NCBI GenBank assembly: GCA_001179505.1
Contig: CDMY01000938.1
Coordinates: 124,883-188,882 of the forward strand
Reading direction: 5' to 3'
Source of the DNA: Vitrella brassicaformis
Lineage: Eukaryota > Sar > Vitrellaceae
DNA length: 64,000 nt
In this document: in pieces, positions 1 to 12,716 of the stretch
Layout of the letters: every line of letters begins with the position of its first letter
Numbering within the stretch: the first letter of the stretch is position 1
Made by a program: the position numbers and the translations under genes
Notes under the pieces: generated by a model
Database searches by the model: none
What the model saw: the letters and a program-made list of their open reading frames with translations, nothing else
What the model was told of the DNA's origin: nothing

Positions 1-629
1 CAAAGCTCAATCATAACGGCAGCCATCTCGACTGCAGAACTGTCTCTTACCAGTAAACGGCTATGTCCCGAACCTGCAGGAGGGCTTCAGTCGGCCTTGG
101 CCTCTCTTCAGGTGTCTCCACGGTAATTGCGGTGATGGTGTACCGGCGCTACGGGAATATAAAAATGTGACGTGTTTCTATAGGTCTCTTCGCGGCCTGG
201 GGGATCAAATCATCATGTGGTCGGGCGCCGAGTTGGTCGCTCCGCTATTCACAAACTTGAGCGTACTGGTTGCCCAAGCCTTGAAAGGAGTATCATGGGA
301 GGTACTGATAGGAGAATCGGCAGGGCTCGTGGTGCTGGTGCTCATTGAACTTGTACAACCGACCACACACAACATGACTATACCAATACCACACGCAGTA
401 TACGCAAGACTTTCTTTTATGTATGTCTGATGAATGCGACATGCAGGTGTTCGAGCTGTGTGTGGCGTGTTTGATGATGAGGTGGAACAACATACCAATC
501 CTGTCCGGGCGTGAAAGAGGAGTCGTTCGCTGCAGGATACTGACCTCTTTCTTGGCTGCTTTCTGCTGGTTAGCCATACCTTTCTTTCGCATGAATGACC
601 GACAAACAAACAATTACGTATTCCCCCTA

Positions 630-664
<35 letters not shown>

Positions 665-1132
665 TTGTAGCGTTTTCACATGGCTGCCATACTACCTCCT
701 GTCCCTACGTCGTGCGGTGCCCGGGGATTGGCAAGCTATTCCCTGTCCCTATTTTTCCTCTGTCATCTAGAACAAAGCGGATGGAAGCCGCACATAGGCT
801 GTGAGGTAGGTTTGTTGGTGGCTGCTTGTCTCATGGGGTTTCGTGCTTGGTCAAGCATACGCTGATTCCTGTGTGGTAAGACTTGAGGTTTGAAGGCCGG
901 GGTAGCTATTTTGTGAGGACTGGTCCATTCAATCAGTGCATACGAGTGAGTATTCAGTCAATGACCAACCAACCCATGCATCCCGGGTGGGTGACCCAAG
1001 CCGACCGCAGGCAGCACACAGCACACCCCACCCAGCGTCTCTTTCTTCTCGTCTTGCCAATTTTGTGCAAAAAGTCACGCGCACACACCACACCACACAC
1101 CCAGCCAGCCGTGCATTGCCTTCCGTCGTCAG
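1..1132. other. Region without an assigned gene
   Basis: I see no reading frame here with convincing protein-like composition or splice structure. It holds a short TC/TG microsatellite at about 631-665 and CA-rich sequence toward the start of the next gene. The right end lies just past the stop of SF3A1, so part of it should be that gene's 3' UTR. It may also hold the edge of a gene outside the window. Confidence 0.4.
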
Positions 1133-4100
1133 TCACTTCTTGCCACCTGCACACAGGATGACGACACCATTTGGGTGGCGGCCGGCCTGCCTGCCTGCCT
1201 GCCTCCGGTCGACCCACGTACCTCTCTCCTTGATGGACAGCTCCAGCCTCGTCTCGGGCCCCAGGTTGTAATACCCAAGCGTCGGCGCATCCTGCACAAA
1301 CCACACACCACACCACATATGGGCTGGCTGGTGGCTCTTTGGTGGAAGGTGCGGCTGACCTTCAGGGTGACCCCCTGTGACGGCCCCGGCGAGACCACCT
1401 TGAGCTTGAGCCGGGAGGACGGCAGCGACACCATCTGGCCAACCTTCTCCTTCAGCGACTCCTGGATCCACAGACACACAACATCAATCAGTGCGTGGCG
1501 GGCGAGCGACGCGTATGTGTGCTTACCACAGTGTCCTTGACCATGGCCTCCACCTGCAGAGTGCCCGCTTGCAGATTGTGGGTCGCTGATGGGGGGAGCG
1601 AGGGAGGGAGTGAGGGAGGGGGAGAGGAATGACACACACACACACGCACACACACATACACACGTGGTGAGGGAGACGTCTCGCTTGTGTGCTTACGGTT
1701 AGCGATGCACTCGACAGTGTAGGCGATGGCACCCTTGTGGATGCTGATAAACTGCTCCTCAGGCACAGCTGCACCCACCACACACACACACACACACACA
1801 CATCTGTATGTCTGTCACAGCTGGCCACCACACGACAACAAACACTTACTCACCGGCGTCATCGGTGCGTGCCCTCTTGGCCGCTGGCTCCTCCACCTCA
1901 CCGGCGGCCTCCTGTCCAGGCTGTGCCTGTGCTGGCATCGACATGCCGGGCGGCATCTGACCACACAAAACACAAGACAACACAACACAGCTTGCCTGAG
2001 TCTTTCAATGCGTGTTTGTTGCCTGGCCGGCCGCTCACCATGCCCATCATGGGCATCTGTCCGGGCATCATCATCGGCAGACGATAGCCACCCGCCATGG
2101 GCATCGGGGCGAACGGCGGCATTCCCATCGGCGCAAACGGCGGACGCGGCGCACCCGGTGGACCTCTGCAGCCAACGTCACACACGGAGAGGTCTTTCTA
2201 CTCTAGAGAAAGAATATGTGAATGTGTGTCCATTGACTGCACTTACAGCTGTGGCGGCGGTGCGCCCGTGGAGATGATGTGTGGCGAAGGGCCAACGGGT
2301 GGCTGCACCACGGCAACCCCAGCGGCAGCAGCCGCAGTAGTTACCTTGGGAGCCTCTCCGGCGGGCTTGGGCTCCTTCATCACTGGCGGCGCTGACACTA
2401 CCTCACCTGCACACAGCACACAGCACACGCAGCAATCAACGGATGGCTCTCCTCTCCTTCCAATCGGGTGTGTGTGCACCTTCGGTGGGCTTCATGGCCT
2501 CGGCCGCAGGAGGGGCAGGAACAGGCGCTGCTGCTGCTGCTGCCGCCGGTGGTGGCGATGCGGGAATGGGCATCTGCGGCTGCAGCTGCGGCTGCATATG
2601 TGGCTGCGGGGGCGCCACCATCGGCACAGCAGCGTTCGTCGGCGAGGGCGCTTTCTCAACTGACACACACACACCACACACCACATACACATCCATCCAT
2701 CCAGGCACCCAACCCCAGCACGTGTGTGTCATTCATACCAGTGGGTGCAGCAACTGCTGCAGAGGGCGGCAGTGGTGGTCCCGGCACACCAACTCCACCA
2801 GCAGGCGTCAGAGGCAGTGCCGGCAGCTTGGGTGGTGGCGGGGGTGGCGGCACTTGTGCGGGGGCGGGGGCGGGGGGTACTTCGATGCCCAGGGGGTCGC
2901 CCGCATACTCGATCTGGTCCTCGACGGTGCCGAAGAGGTCGGGTCTTCTCGCGACGAAGTTGGCGATGTTTGCCTCCACATCTGATGGATCATCATCATG
3001 AGACAGCCAGCGGACAAGGCAAGACGTGTGAGTGCCGTGCTGGTGCCTGCTGAACAATCACCCCCNNNNNNNNNNNNNNNNNNNNNNNNNNNNNNNNNNN
3101 NNNNNNNNNNNNNNNNNNNNNNNNNNNNNNNNNNNNNNNNNNNNNNNNNNNNNNNNNNNNNNNNNNNNNNNNNNNNNNNNNNNNNNNNNNNNNNNNNNNN
3201 NNNNNNNNNNNNNNNNNNNNNNNNNNNNNNNNNNNNNNNNNNNNNNNNNNNNNNNNNNNNNNNNNNNNNNNNNNNNNNNNNNNNNNNNNNNNNNNNNNNN
3301 NNNNNNNNNNNNNNNNNNNNNNNNNNNNNNNNNNNNNNNNNNNNNNNNNNNNNNNNNNNNNNNNNACTCACCGGCAATGGGTGCGAAAGCGCTCTCCTTC
3401 TTGGCCTTGGCCACCAGACGGTCCTTCTGCTCCCTGCGACACACCAACAGCCGGTATGTGTGTGTGTGTGTGTGTGTGAGCGTGTGTGTGGGTCAAACAC
3501 TGACTTCCACTTGGGGTCGAGCAGGAGGACTCTGAGGTGCTCCGCCATGTCGTCTGACTGGACCAGCTGGCCGGTGATCGGACAGCGCTGCATACCTTCT
3601 GGCACGCCCCTCCGCCCCCTCTTCTGTCTGACATAGTCCTTGACCACAGTGATGTTCTCCGTCTCCTTCTGGACAGGCAGCTCCTCCTTTGCCGCACCAC
3701 CCTCCTCTCCCCCACCAGCTGCAGCAGCTGCAGCAGCTGCCGGGGCCACAGCTGCTGGTGGTGGTGGCTCATTGGGCCTCTCATCCGTGTCGATCTCCAT
3801 CTCTTCCTCATCCGCAACGATGCGCGTCTGCATGACATCCACACACACACACACACACACAGAGGGGTTTGAGGGAGGGAGGGAGGGAGGGAGGGAGTGG
3901 GAGAGAGGCGCACCAACTGTTTCTTGGCGAGCTCTTCATCTCTTTTGGTTTTGTCGACGATGGCGGAGCCGACGATGGTGCCCGCGGGGACCTCACTGTC
4001 GACCTCCTCGCCGGGCAGCTGATACTCCAGCGGCACTGGCGCCAACAGACCAGCCTGACCACACACAGAGATAACACGTGTGTGCGGATGGTGGGGTGTG

Positions 4101-6283
4101 TGTGAAGGGGTGCGTTGACGCACCCGCGCCATGTCTCTCTCCAGCTGTCCATTCGTGAGGTCGACGGCCATCACGGGACCCACCGGCTGGTGGCCTTCAA
4201 ACTGACCACACACACACAGAGGCACACTTGTGTGTGTGTGTGGAAGGATGAGGGTGTGAGGGTGTGTCTGTGTACCTACCTGGTCGGCTGTGACGGGTGG
4301 TGCGAGCTGGATCCTGTCGTCGTCTTCGGTGAACTGGATGGTCTCCACCACTATGAAGTCGTGCCACTCGATCGACTGCATCTGATCTGTCAATCGGCAG
4401 ACATACACACATACACACACACACACACACACATACACAGAGAGAGAGAGAGAGGGGAAGGTGTGGGCGGCAGGCAGTGTATGCGGCCACACGTGTGTGC
4501 GTGTGTGTACTCTTCTCGTCCTCGTCCCTCTGCTCCTTCTCCTTGCGCTTCTTCTCCTCCTGCGACTCCCACTCGTGGCGCAACGTGCAGCGCTCCAGCA
4601 CTGACACACAGACAGGTGCCCAGGTGCCGAGGTGCATTGCACACACACACACACACAGATGAGCACATGAGCCTTTCCTCCCTCTCTCCCTCCCGCCGAC
4701 CCTTCATCGGTGCGGTGTCTGGGCCGCCGTCCGTCGCGTCGCGCTTGAGCTTCTCCAGAGACGGCTTCTTCGGCACCAGACACCTGCCACATCAAGACAC
4801 ATAGGTCGTAGACAGGCTCATGTGTCTGTCTGTGTCATGTGTATATGTGTGTGTGTGTGTCTGTCTGTGTGTATGTGTACCTGGTATAGGCGTCGACGAG
4901 GCTCGTGAAGTAGTTGAAGAGGTAGTGGGTGGGCTTGAGGAACTCAAACTGGGCGCTGTCGACCTGTGGGTGGGCGTCGCCAGACAGACGCACACACACA
5001 CACACCCGTGTGTCTGTGTGTGTGTGTGTGTGTGTTTGTGTGTGGTGTTTATGCACCTCCTTCTTGCAGAGCGTTTCCAGGAACGTCTTGCCGTTGCGCG
5101 CGACAAACTGCGCCGTCATCTTGATGATGTCACTGCACACAGCAAGACACAGACAGACAGACAGACAGACAGACAGCAAGAAGTGCCGGTTGTCCATCTG
5201 ACTCTTGTGCTGCACACGTGTGTGTGTGTGTGTGTGTGTGCTTACACGTCGACGGGTGCGATGTATGGGTGCTGGACCGTGTACTCGTCCGGCTCTGGGG
5301 GCTTCAGCTCGCGCTTCCTGTCCTCACCCATTGTCAACATCTGACATGCCATGAACATCCATAAGGGGGAGGGAGTCGTTTGCTGTAAGTGTGCTGGCTG
5401 TTCCCACCGGCCCACCCCACCCACGCACCTTGAGCTGTTCCTTCTTGCGTTTCTTCTCCTCCTCCTTCCTCTCCTGGTCCAAGATGGCCTGCGGCTTGGC
5501 CGGCCTCAAATCCGCAGCTGACCGACCAACCGCCATACACACACACACACACACACCCATCATTGAAGTATGCCACACCGGGCGTGTGTCGTGGCGTGGG
5601 GCGAGCAGGGGCACTTACTGTTGCCCGCGAGCAGCTCCTTGACTTTGTGGTCGTAGTAGGCGCGGTAGGGGTTGTTTTGGAATAGGAAGGCGAACTTCTG
5701 CTGCTGCCCACTGGCGGCGGCATCCTGGTGCTGACGGAAAAGATGCTGCAAGAGAGAGAGAGAGAGGTGGAGGGAGAGGGAGGGAGGCCTTGGAATGGCA
5801 TGGAAGCAAAGCCAAGGTTAGGTAAGCTAAGCCGACCTGTTCAAACTCCACCCCATTCTTGGCCACGAACGCCGCGGTCTTGTCGATGATCTCTCTCTCC
5901 TTCTGAGGCGGGTAGATGACGCCCTGAGGAACACGTGCACACACAGCACACAACACCACAGATTCCTCACAGCCGCCTGCCCGTCTGTCTGTCTGTCTGC
6001 TTTCCATCTCACACACCAGCGGAGCGCTCGCCGGCGGCCGCACAGGCGGCGGACCAGCCGCACCTGACCAACACAGCACACAGCACACAGCACTCCCACC
6101 AATCGCGCCAAACCCTTCACCATGTCAGTGTGTGCTTCGCTGCTGACCAGGTATGACTGGTGGCGGTGCGGCAGGTGCGGGTGGCTGTCCTGGCGGCACG
6201 CCGTTCGGCGGCACGCCGTTGTCGAGGCTGAGGTCCCGCATCTCTGCCTCGGGCGGCGGGGTGGGAGGGACGACGGTCGCCAT
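1133..6283 (-). CDS. SF3A1: Splicing factor 3A subunit 1 (SF3A1/Prp21-like), about 18 exons, with an assembly gap
   Basis: Core subunit of the U2 snRNP SF3a complex, which acts in the nucleus in branch-site recognition. The ATG at 6283 opens a Pro-rich N-terminus. The first SURP module follows (GVIYPPQKEREIIDKTAAF at about 5910-5835, then NPYRAYYDHKVKELLAGN near 5660). The second SURP module has DIIKMTAQFVARNGKTFLE near 5130 and FEFLKPTHYLFNYFTSLVD near 4940. A charged region with WHDFIVVETIQF and the motif CPITGQLV comes next, then an RRPDLFG segment near 2950. Pro/Ala-rich tracts lead to a C-terminal ubiquitin-like domain (LGYYNLGPETRLELSIKERG) that splices to GKK and stop at 1133. Domain order and the KERGGKK end match SF3A1. 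A 300-N gap lies between the KKESAFAPIAGE exon and the RRPDLFG exon, so a short piece may be missing. Introns carry CA/TG tracts. Identity is near certain; individual exon ends are less so. Confidence 0.93.
3066..3365. other. Assembly gap (300 N)
   Basis: Exactly 300 unknown bases, so the true length is probably not known. It falls inside the SF3A1 gene, next to a splice donor at 3366-3373 on the minus strand. It hides an intron and possibly a small exon. Confidence 0.99.
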
Positions 6284-6573
6284 AGCTCACTCACCGACAA
6301 TCAGATGATCACGCACACCCTGACGTACGTGACATCATGCAGCACACAGGCACCAGAGCGGCTCTGCTGTGTGCTTGAGTAGAGTAGTGCGCATCCCGTC
6401 TTACCTCTTGTCAAAGCGATGTTCACTTGTCGACGAGGACAAACACACCTGCAGGTGCCGTTATCACCTCTGCCAACATCCACAGCCTTTTTTTGTCTCA
6501 TGTCATTACAAGCTCGCACAGATCTGGCTTAGCTCGCATCGCCTCACCGAAAACTGCCTTGCTCTCTGCGGAA
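6284..6573. promoter_or_regulatory. Divergent intergenic region, probable shared promoter
   Basis: These 290 bp separate the ATG of SF3A1 (minus) from the ATG of the plastid-leader gene (plus). Both 5' UTRs and promoters must lie here unless a 5' non-coding exon is further out. I recognise no TATA box or named site. The call rests on geometry alone. Confidence 0.5.
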
Positions 6574-8303
6574 ATGAAGCGTTCCATCGGCCAATCCACC
6601 CTGTGTGGCGCTCTGCCTGCTTTGGCAGTGGTGGCCATCTTCCTCTCCGTCTGTGTATGTGAAGGCCGTCTCGTCGGAGGAGGCTCTGTCAAGGCAGCAG
6701 CCGTCGTGAGGGCGCCAGTGGCGGCGCACTCACGCTCGCCCGCTTTCATGGTACGGGCGGGGGAGAGAGGGGGGCAAGAGGGCCAGGACGGTGTGTCGAT
6801 GGAGATCTATGCATAGATCTGGACTGGTGTTGATTGGTCTGTGCCGTTCTTTGTGTGTGTGTCAGTTCCCTGAGACCGAGCTGATCAAGGTGTTCGGTCG
6901 CCTGGCGGGTAAGAGGCGGACAGACAGACAAACACATGCATCACACCTCCCTCCCTTCTCCCTCTCTCTGTGTGCATCACGTCAATGTGTGTGCAGAGCA
7001 TGACTACCCTGAGGGCGAGTATGCGGCGCCGCAGAAGCGACCAGACTATGTCGTGAGTCAGACAACCATCGAGGCTGCGTGATAATGGATGGAGGATAAT
7101 ACCCGCCCTTTATGTGTGTGTGCACCCGCTGCACTGCAGGAGCCTTGGGCGCTTGTGATCCGGCCTCCTGTTTCGCCAGGCGTGCAGAGGTGGGCGGGCG
7201 GGGTGGTAGGGCGGGGTGGTAGGGCGGGCGGGAAGGACAGGCAGGGGACAGACAGTGCACCATCATGCCCATATGGGCCCATGTGTGGGTGGGCTGGATG
7301 ATGGATGCATCCCATGCACTGCACTCATGTGGTTGGTGTGATTGGTGCAGGGCTCCCTGGGACAACCCCGCCGAGGCTTTCGCCTGGGACTCACTCTTCC
7401 CGAGGTCTGCACTGCACTGCACGGCTCACTCACCCACCCACCCCCCACACCGACGCAATGCAATGAGTGTGCCCATCCCATGACGTACACAAACGCCTTT
7501 CTGTGATTGATGCGATTGATTGGCCCACCAGGGGCGAGCCCGCTTTGAACAAGCGCAACTTCGCGCAGCGGCTGCGGAAGCTCCAGTTCAGATGGCCGCT
7601 CAAACAGGGCTCGGCCAAGCCGGAGGGCGAGCCGGAGGCACTCGCACTCTTCAACGAGGTGGGGTCCACACACACACACACACACATGGTGGTGGGGTGT
7701 GTATGTGTGTGTCTGTGGATGTGTGTGCGTGTGTTCAGGTGACGCGTCAGCTTCAGTATTCTGACAAGGCGGCTGATTTGCTGGAGCTTCGGTCCCTCAT
7801 CGACTACAGACTCAACTTCGATGAAATGGACCAAAACGTAAGCAGGCAACGACGATCGACACACCACGCATCCACACGCAGCCCAAGCCGTGTGTATCTG
7901 TGTGTGTCGTGGCCACACACAACCAACAGGCTCTGAACGTGGTTTTCAACGCTCTGTCGGGCGGCAGATACCAGGTGAGTCAGTCTGACGGGAGCGATCG
8001 TGGGCTGATCTGATGAGTGAGAGGGGTGTTGATATCAACACATGCCCATGTGTGTGTCCGTGATGTGGACCACAGGTGACTTTGGAGGACTTTGAGAAGC
8101 GTCTGGCCGAATGGGCCAAGGAGAGCAAACACAGTAAGCCAGAAAGGCATCCACGCAGAGAGAGTCGGAGAAGAACAACATGTGAATGGTTCCTCTGTGT
8201 GTGTGTGTGTGTGTGTGCAGCGTACATCGACTACGACACGTTCCGCCAGCGTGTTATCGGTGGGGGGCAGCTGGTGCCCTGGGCGTGGACCACCGAGAAG
8301 TAG
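6574..8303 (+). CDS. Unknown protein with probable bipartite plastid-targeting leader, about 9 exons
   Basis: I do not recognise the family. The ATG at 6574 starts MKRSIGQST and a strongly hydrophobic signal-peptide core (ALPALAVVAIFLSVCVCEG). A stretch rich in Ala, Val, Ser and Arg without acidic residues follows and ends SPAFM at the first splice donor (6750/6751). A signal peptide plus transit-like segment is the known plastid route in algae with complex red plastids. The mature part is about 230 residues, Trp/Pro-rich at first (EPWALVIRPPVSPGVQR, APWDNPAEAFAWD), then basic (KRNFAQRLRKLQFRW), then helical and acidic (LLELRSLIDYRLNFDEMD, TLEDFEKRLAEWAKE). It ends VPWAWTTEK. Exons join cleanly through GT-AG introns, several ending in TG repeats. 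The in-frame upstream start near 6427 is rejected because it would bury the signal peptide. Confidence 0.75.
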
Positions 8304-9901
8304 ACAGACAGACATGCCGGCAGGCAGACAGGCAGGCGGCTAGGTAGCTTTAATAGTGTGGTGTGGTGTGTGTGGTGCATGTGACGTCCTTCTTGTCTTG
8401 TCTGGCCCTAGTTGTGAGTGAGGATGATGACGGATGCTATCGATGCTATCTATGCATGGTGTGTGTGAGGGGGGCAGAATCTAGGAGACAGAACAGACAG
8501 ACGGCTGCAGCCAGCTTGTCGGCACATGCACACCCGGACGGACATCGATTGGCGGAAGGATCGGTATTATAGCTGAGCTGAGCTGGGCTGGGCCGGGCCG
8601 ACCTGGCTGCGATGGATGGATGGATGGCAGGAAGAAGGGGTGGATTTATTGGCGACCGACACACACACGTGACTGACACATGGCTGTTCGTCGATTCATG
8701 GGACTCGTCTGTCTCAGTCAGTCAGTGTTTTTGGTCCATTCACTTACTCAAGTGCACTCTTCCCCCCAACTCACACACGCAATACATACTCGATGCAGAG
8801 AGGGGCAAACCGAGCACAACGAAATATAAAATGTAGGCAGCGATGATCATGCCCCCCCTCTCTCTCTCTCTTAATCGCTCCTTTTGTTTCTACCGAGCCG
8901 TCTCTCCCATCTGTCTCTCCCTGTTCGTTGTCACATCTATCAATTTGTGGTGCACGGGGGTTGGGGTGACGCACCCATCTCACGCTCCATCTTTCCATCC
9001 ATGCATGGCTGGCTGGCTGCCCTTCTGCCCTCAATCTCCCACCAGCGAGCTGGGTGGGTGGCTGCTCGATCGACCGACGCACACAAGCGCGCACACACAC
9101 ACGCACCGCACACACACAAGCGGTGAAAACAAAAGGGGCGAGATCAACCGCCATCCAGGTAAGAAGTAAGACACAACGAGCGACCGCATCAGGGTGAATG
9201 CAATCACACAGACAAACAGACAGCCAGACAGGGAAGGCCGGCCGAGTCATCCTCATCCTCCGTGAGTGTGAAAGCGGGTCATCCTCCCGCGGAAAGAGCT
9301 AGAAGTACGCCCCCGCTATCCGCAATGAACATGGCTCTCTACCGGCTCTCTCACTCACACCACGGCCATTCTCCTGGCTGCGCAGAGACGACAGAGAGAC
9401 ATGAGTACGCCCTCTCCTGTGTTGCCGACCTTCCCATCAACGACGAAAAAAAGGCATGCAGCCGACGAAAGCCCCAACCAACCAATCACAGAGAGAGAGA
9501 CGCCACGGAGGGGAGGAGTGGGGGCTTATTGGTGACAGAAAGACAGACTCTCGTGCAAAAATCGCTCAGATGATGGCAAGCCGACCGGCCTTCTTCTCGC
9601 ACGACACAACGATCCCGCTCGCTCCTACAAAGGCGCAACACAATGATTGACACACCAAGAGAGAGACTTGCAGTATCCGCCGCAAAGCTGCGCTGCCCTT
9701 CCTGTCCCGCCCGCGTGGCAGCCTGTGCTTACCCTCGCCCTTGTGCCCTGTGATTTTGAATCTGGCCTGTGCCCATGGGTCAGCTCTTACCAGCGCCAGC
9801 GTGTTCATTGCGTCGCCGTGCTTCTTCTTGCAGTACGACCTTTTTTTGCAATGAGACTGCTTGTCCCAATAGTTGCTCCCATTGGTTGGCTGATTGGCTG
9901 G
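8304..9901. other. Intergenic region between two converging gene ends
   Basis: About 1.6 kb with no frame I can support. It lies between the 3' ends of the plastid-leader gene and the kinase gene, so both 3' UTRs should be here. It contains GACA/GCAG-type simple repeats just after the stop (8304-8340) and CA tracts near 9090-9120. No RNA gene was recognised. Confidence 0.5.
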
Positions 9902-11932
9902 CTAACCGGTTTCGTGCGCCAGCGCGCCGGCGAAGGCGGCGTGGCTCAGCGCATCCTTGGCCGTCAGCCGCTTGGTGGGGTCGACCTGCAGCAAACTGAA
10001 CACACAAGTACACCCAGAGACGCATACACAACAACCAGATGAGCACTATGCAACTAGAGCATACAGCTGCTCATACGTGTGGTGTCCGGCTCTGTGTACG
10101 CACCGGTTTATGAGCTTGATGACCGGGTGGTTCTTCAGGATGTCCGGCCGCTGGAGTTTCCGCCACAGCCAGTCCTCCTCCTCGGCCTCGGTCATGTGGC
10201 GAGTGTACAGATGCTGATGGCAAGAAACAAGGAAGAATCAAGCAGATTATTAGCTGCCGCAGGTAGCAACCCCTTGTGTGTGTGTGTCTTACCTCGCCGA
10301 CGGCACTACAGTCCTGGACTAGGGGCATGGACTGGAGCACGTGCTCATATCCGCTGGCGTTGCGATTGTCCAAAATCTCCTGCAACTGCACGATGGCACA
10401 GAAGCGTAAGACGGAGACATGAAATGCATGCACAAATAAATTGTGAGCTGCGCGTATGGGTGTGTATTTGGCCGTCGGCGTCGTCTTGCGTGACACCAAA
10501 CGGCAGCGCCCTGCTGAGGGCCAGAAACAACATGACGCCAAGCGACCTGCAGCCAAGACACCACACCACAGTACGTTGATGGGCTGATATGTAATATTGA
10601 TGTGTGGCTATCCGTACCAATAGTCTGCCGCCATCGTATAGTTGACGGTGCCGCCCAGCACCTCCGGCCGGAGATAGGGCAACGCTATCTGAAGTACCAA
10701 TCCATATCATGTGTCTGTGTCGTCTGGCATCGCACCCACCGACCGACCGACCCACCATCTGCTCAGGGTGTTGGTCAGCGGGCGAGAGAACTCTTCAGAC
10801 AAACCTGAGGAGACGAATATCATGCATTCCATTTGGTCTTGTCAAGGAGTGTGTCTGGTGCGTACCGAAGTCGCCGACTTTCACCGTCTCAGTGGTGGTC
10901 ATGAACACATTCTCTTTCTCTTTCTTGAGATCCACATGCGCCACTGCACACATGACACACACACCATGCCCATTGTCTGCACACCCGTGTCTCTCTTTTT
11001 GAGTGCTCGGCGGCTGTCCGTACCCTTCTTGTCATGCTGTGCTTGACCCCTTTGAACAGCCTGTAACACTTGAGCAAGAATTTCTCAACACAGATGCCTG
11101 TGTGGGTGCACACACACACGCAGACACACACACACACGCACACACACACAGAGGGGGGAAAGAGAGAGAGGGAGAGATTCACAAACATCGATACATAAAG
11201 GCTGCTTGGTTGTGATGTATAGCTAAATCTTTCGCCGTCTCCTTGTCGATCCACCCGCCCAGCGTCCCATCACACAGCTCTTGCACTGTCCAGCACCTCC
11301 TGACCCCCAGCGTCTTCATGTTCTTCCGCATCTTCTTGAATTCCTCCTCAGTGTAGCCGGTAATGGCCTGATGTCAGTGAGACCACGTAATGTCTCGATG
11401 TGGCGACGCGTGTCTCACCTTGCTGCTGCTCTTGTTGGCCGCCAGCTGAAGTGATACGCTGAGCGCCTCAACCTCCCCTCTGTCCTGCCTGACCATTTCG
11501 GCCAGTTTGTTGAGGATTCGTCCCCTCTTCAGCATCTTCGTCACTTGGTTGCGATAATGGGGAGGAAACATCGGCTGGTGGGGGGCTTGGCGGGCTTGGC
11601 AGTCCCTTGTATATTGTCTGAAGAGGCGCTCTGCAGACAGAAACAAATGTACCTACCTACCAGGTCCTACCTGCAGATTATTCGAGTTCACTTACGCTGC
11701 TGGTGATGTCAGTCGATGCTGCAAACTGCCTTGTGCCGGCGCCTGGGTTGGTATCCTTTCCTCTGCACCCTTCCTCCCTCCTTCCTCTCGTCTTCGTTTC
11801 ATGTCTCAGTGATGTGACCTTTGCAACAACGTCATCGATCTCCTCTGTCGAGGGGCGGTTGGCAGGACTCCTGCTCAGGCCCTTGATCACCGTCTTCTCC
11901 AGAGGCAGCGGCATGTGGTGAGCGAAAGACAT
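9902..11932 (-). CDS. Divergent protein kinase-like protein
   Basis: Read from ATG 11932 (MSFAHHMPLP) to TAG at 9902. Catalytic-lobe landmarks appear in order: a hinge-like QELCDGTLGGWI (about 11285-11250), a catalytic loop HVDLKKEKENVF, the metal-binding VGDFG (about 10870), LRPEVLGG in the APE position, SLGVMLFLALSRALPFG for helix F-G, and a C-terminal helix DPTKRLTAKDALSHAAF. The usual HRD is HVD, so the catalytic Asp and Asn remain while the Arg is lost. No glycine-rich loop or VAIK lysine is visible in the first exons. Instead the N-terminus has KGLSRSPANRPSTEEI, which itself resembles the last helix of a kinase, and then the KLAEMVRQDRGEVEAL exon that recurs upstream. It may be an atypical kinase, a pseudokinase or a chimeric copy. 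Exons such as HLYTRHMTEAEEEDWLWRK and its neighbours splice in phase. Confidence 0.7.
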
Positions 11933-12206
11933 TGTGTGTAAGGAAGAGAAGAGGGAGAGGCAGAGAGGAGGCACCAACCAAGCACAACGAATATAAAACG
12001 TAGGCAGCGATGATGACGCATGAATCACCACACCTGAGCATGTAACAGAGCAACCGGCGGACAGAAACACACACAACACAAGAGGGGCTGTGGGGTGGCG
12101 GGGTTGTAAGCTCCACCTACACCCTCCTCTCTCTCTCTCTTGGGGGTCTAACCTTCATTAGCCACTTCCTGGCTTATTGTACTGATCAAGGTGACAGACA
12201 GCATCA

Positions 12207-12300
12207 TCTCGACTTCGCCGGCCGTGACGATGTTGTCTGCATTCAATCAAAACAGATGTATGGTCTCTCTCCCTTCATCTTCATTCTCACTCTTGATGGC
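12207..12300. repeat. Direct repeat, copy 1 (partner at about 12717-12810)
   Basis: The sequence around GTGACGATGTTGTCTGCATT followed by CAATCAAAACAGAT recurs about 510 bp downstream with few differences. It lies in an intron-like stretch of the decayed kinase block, which shows that non-coding sequence was copied together with exons. Confidence 0.8.
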
Positions 12301-12716
12301 CGGCTCCGGATTTTTCTTGAATGAGCTTCTTGAATTCTTCCTCGCTGTAGGTGCTGATGGACTGATGTCAGTGAGACCTCGTTGTGGCGACGTGTGTCTC
12401 ACTTTGCTGCATACAGCTCGTTGTAGAGGGCCGCCAGCTGAAATGATACGCTCAGCGCCTCAACTTCCCCTCTGTCCTGCCTGACCATTTCGGCCAGTTT
12501 GCTGAGGATTTTGCAGTTGGTCTCCTTGTTCTGTAGACACAAGCATCTTGGGTCTGCGCGCGAAGAGCATTCAGCTCGCACTTGGCCTCGTTCCTGATGG
12601 ATGCAGACCAAACGGACACAAATAAAGGATCACAAACCGGCACACGCGAGTGCCCTCCTCTCTTGAATTCATACAGTTCTTGGGCGGTTCCTTGATTGTA
12701 GCAGTATACAGGATCG

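Noticed and set aside
423-804. Overlapping plus-strand open frames near the window start
   Set aside because: They run through TC/TG microsatellite sequence, have no splice-supported continuation and have unlikely composition.
2097-2985. Plus-strand frames rich in Gly, Ala and Cys
   Set aside because: They are the opposite-strand shadow of Pro/Ala-rich SF3A1 exons.
9262-9660. Plus-strand frames between the plastid-leader gene and the kinase
   Set aside because: No family-like motifs or splice signals; composition is not protein-like, so the stretch was left as intergenic.
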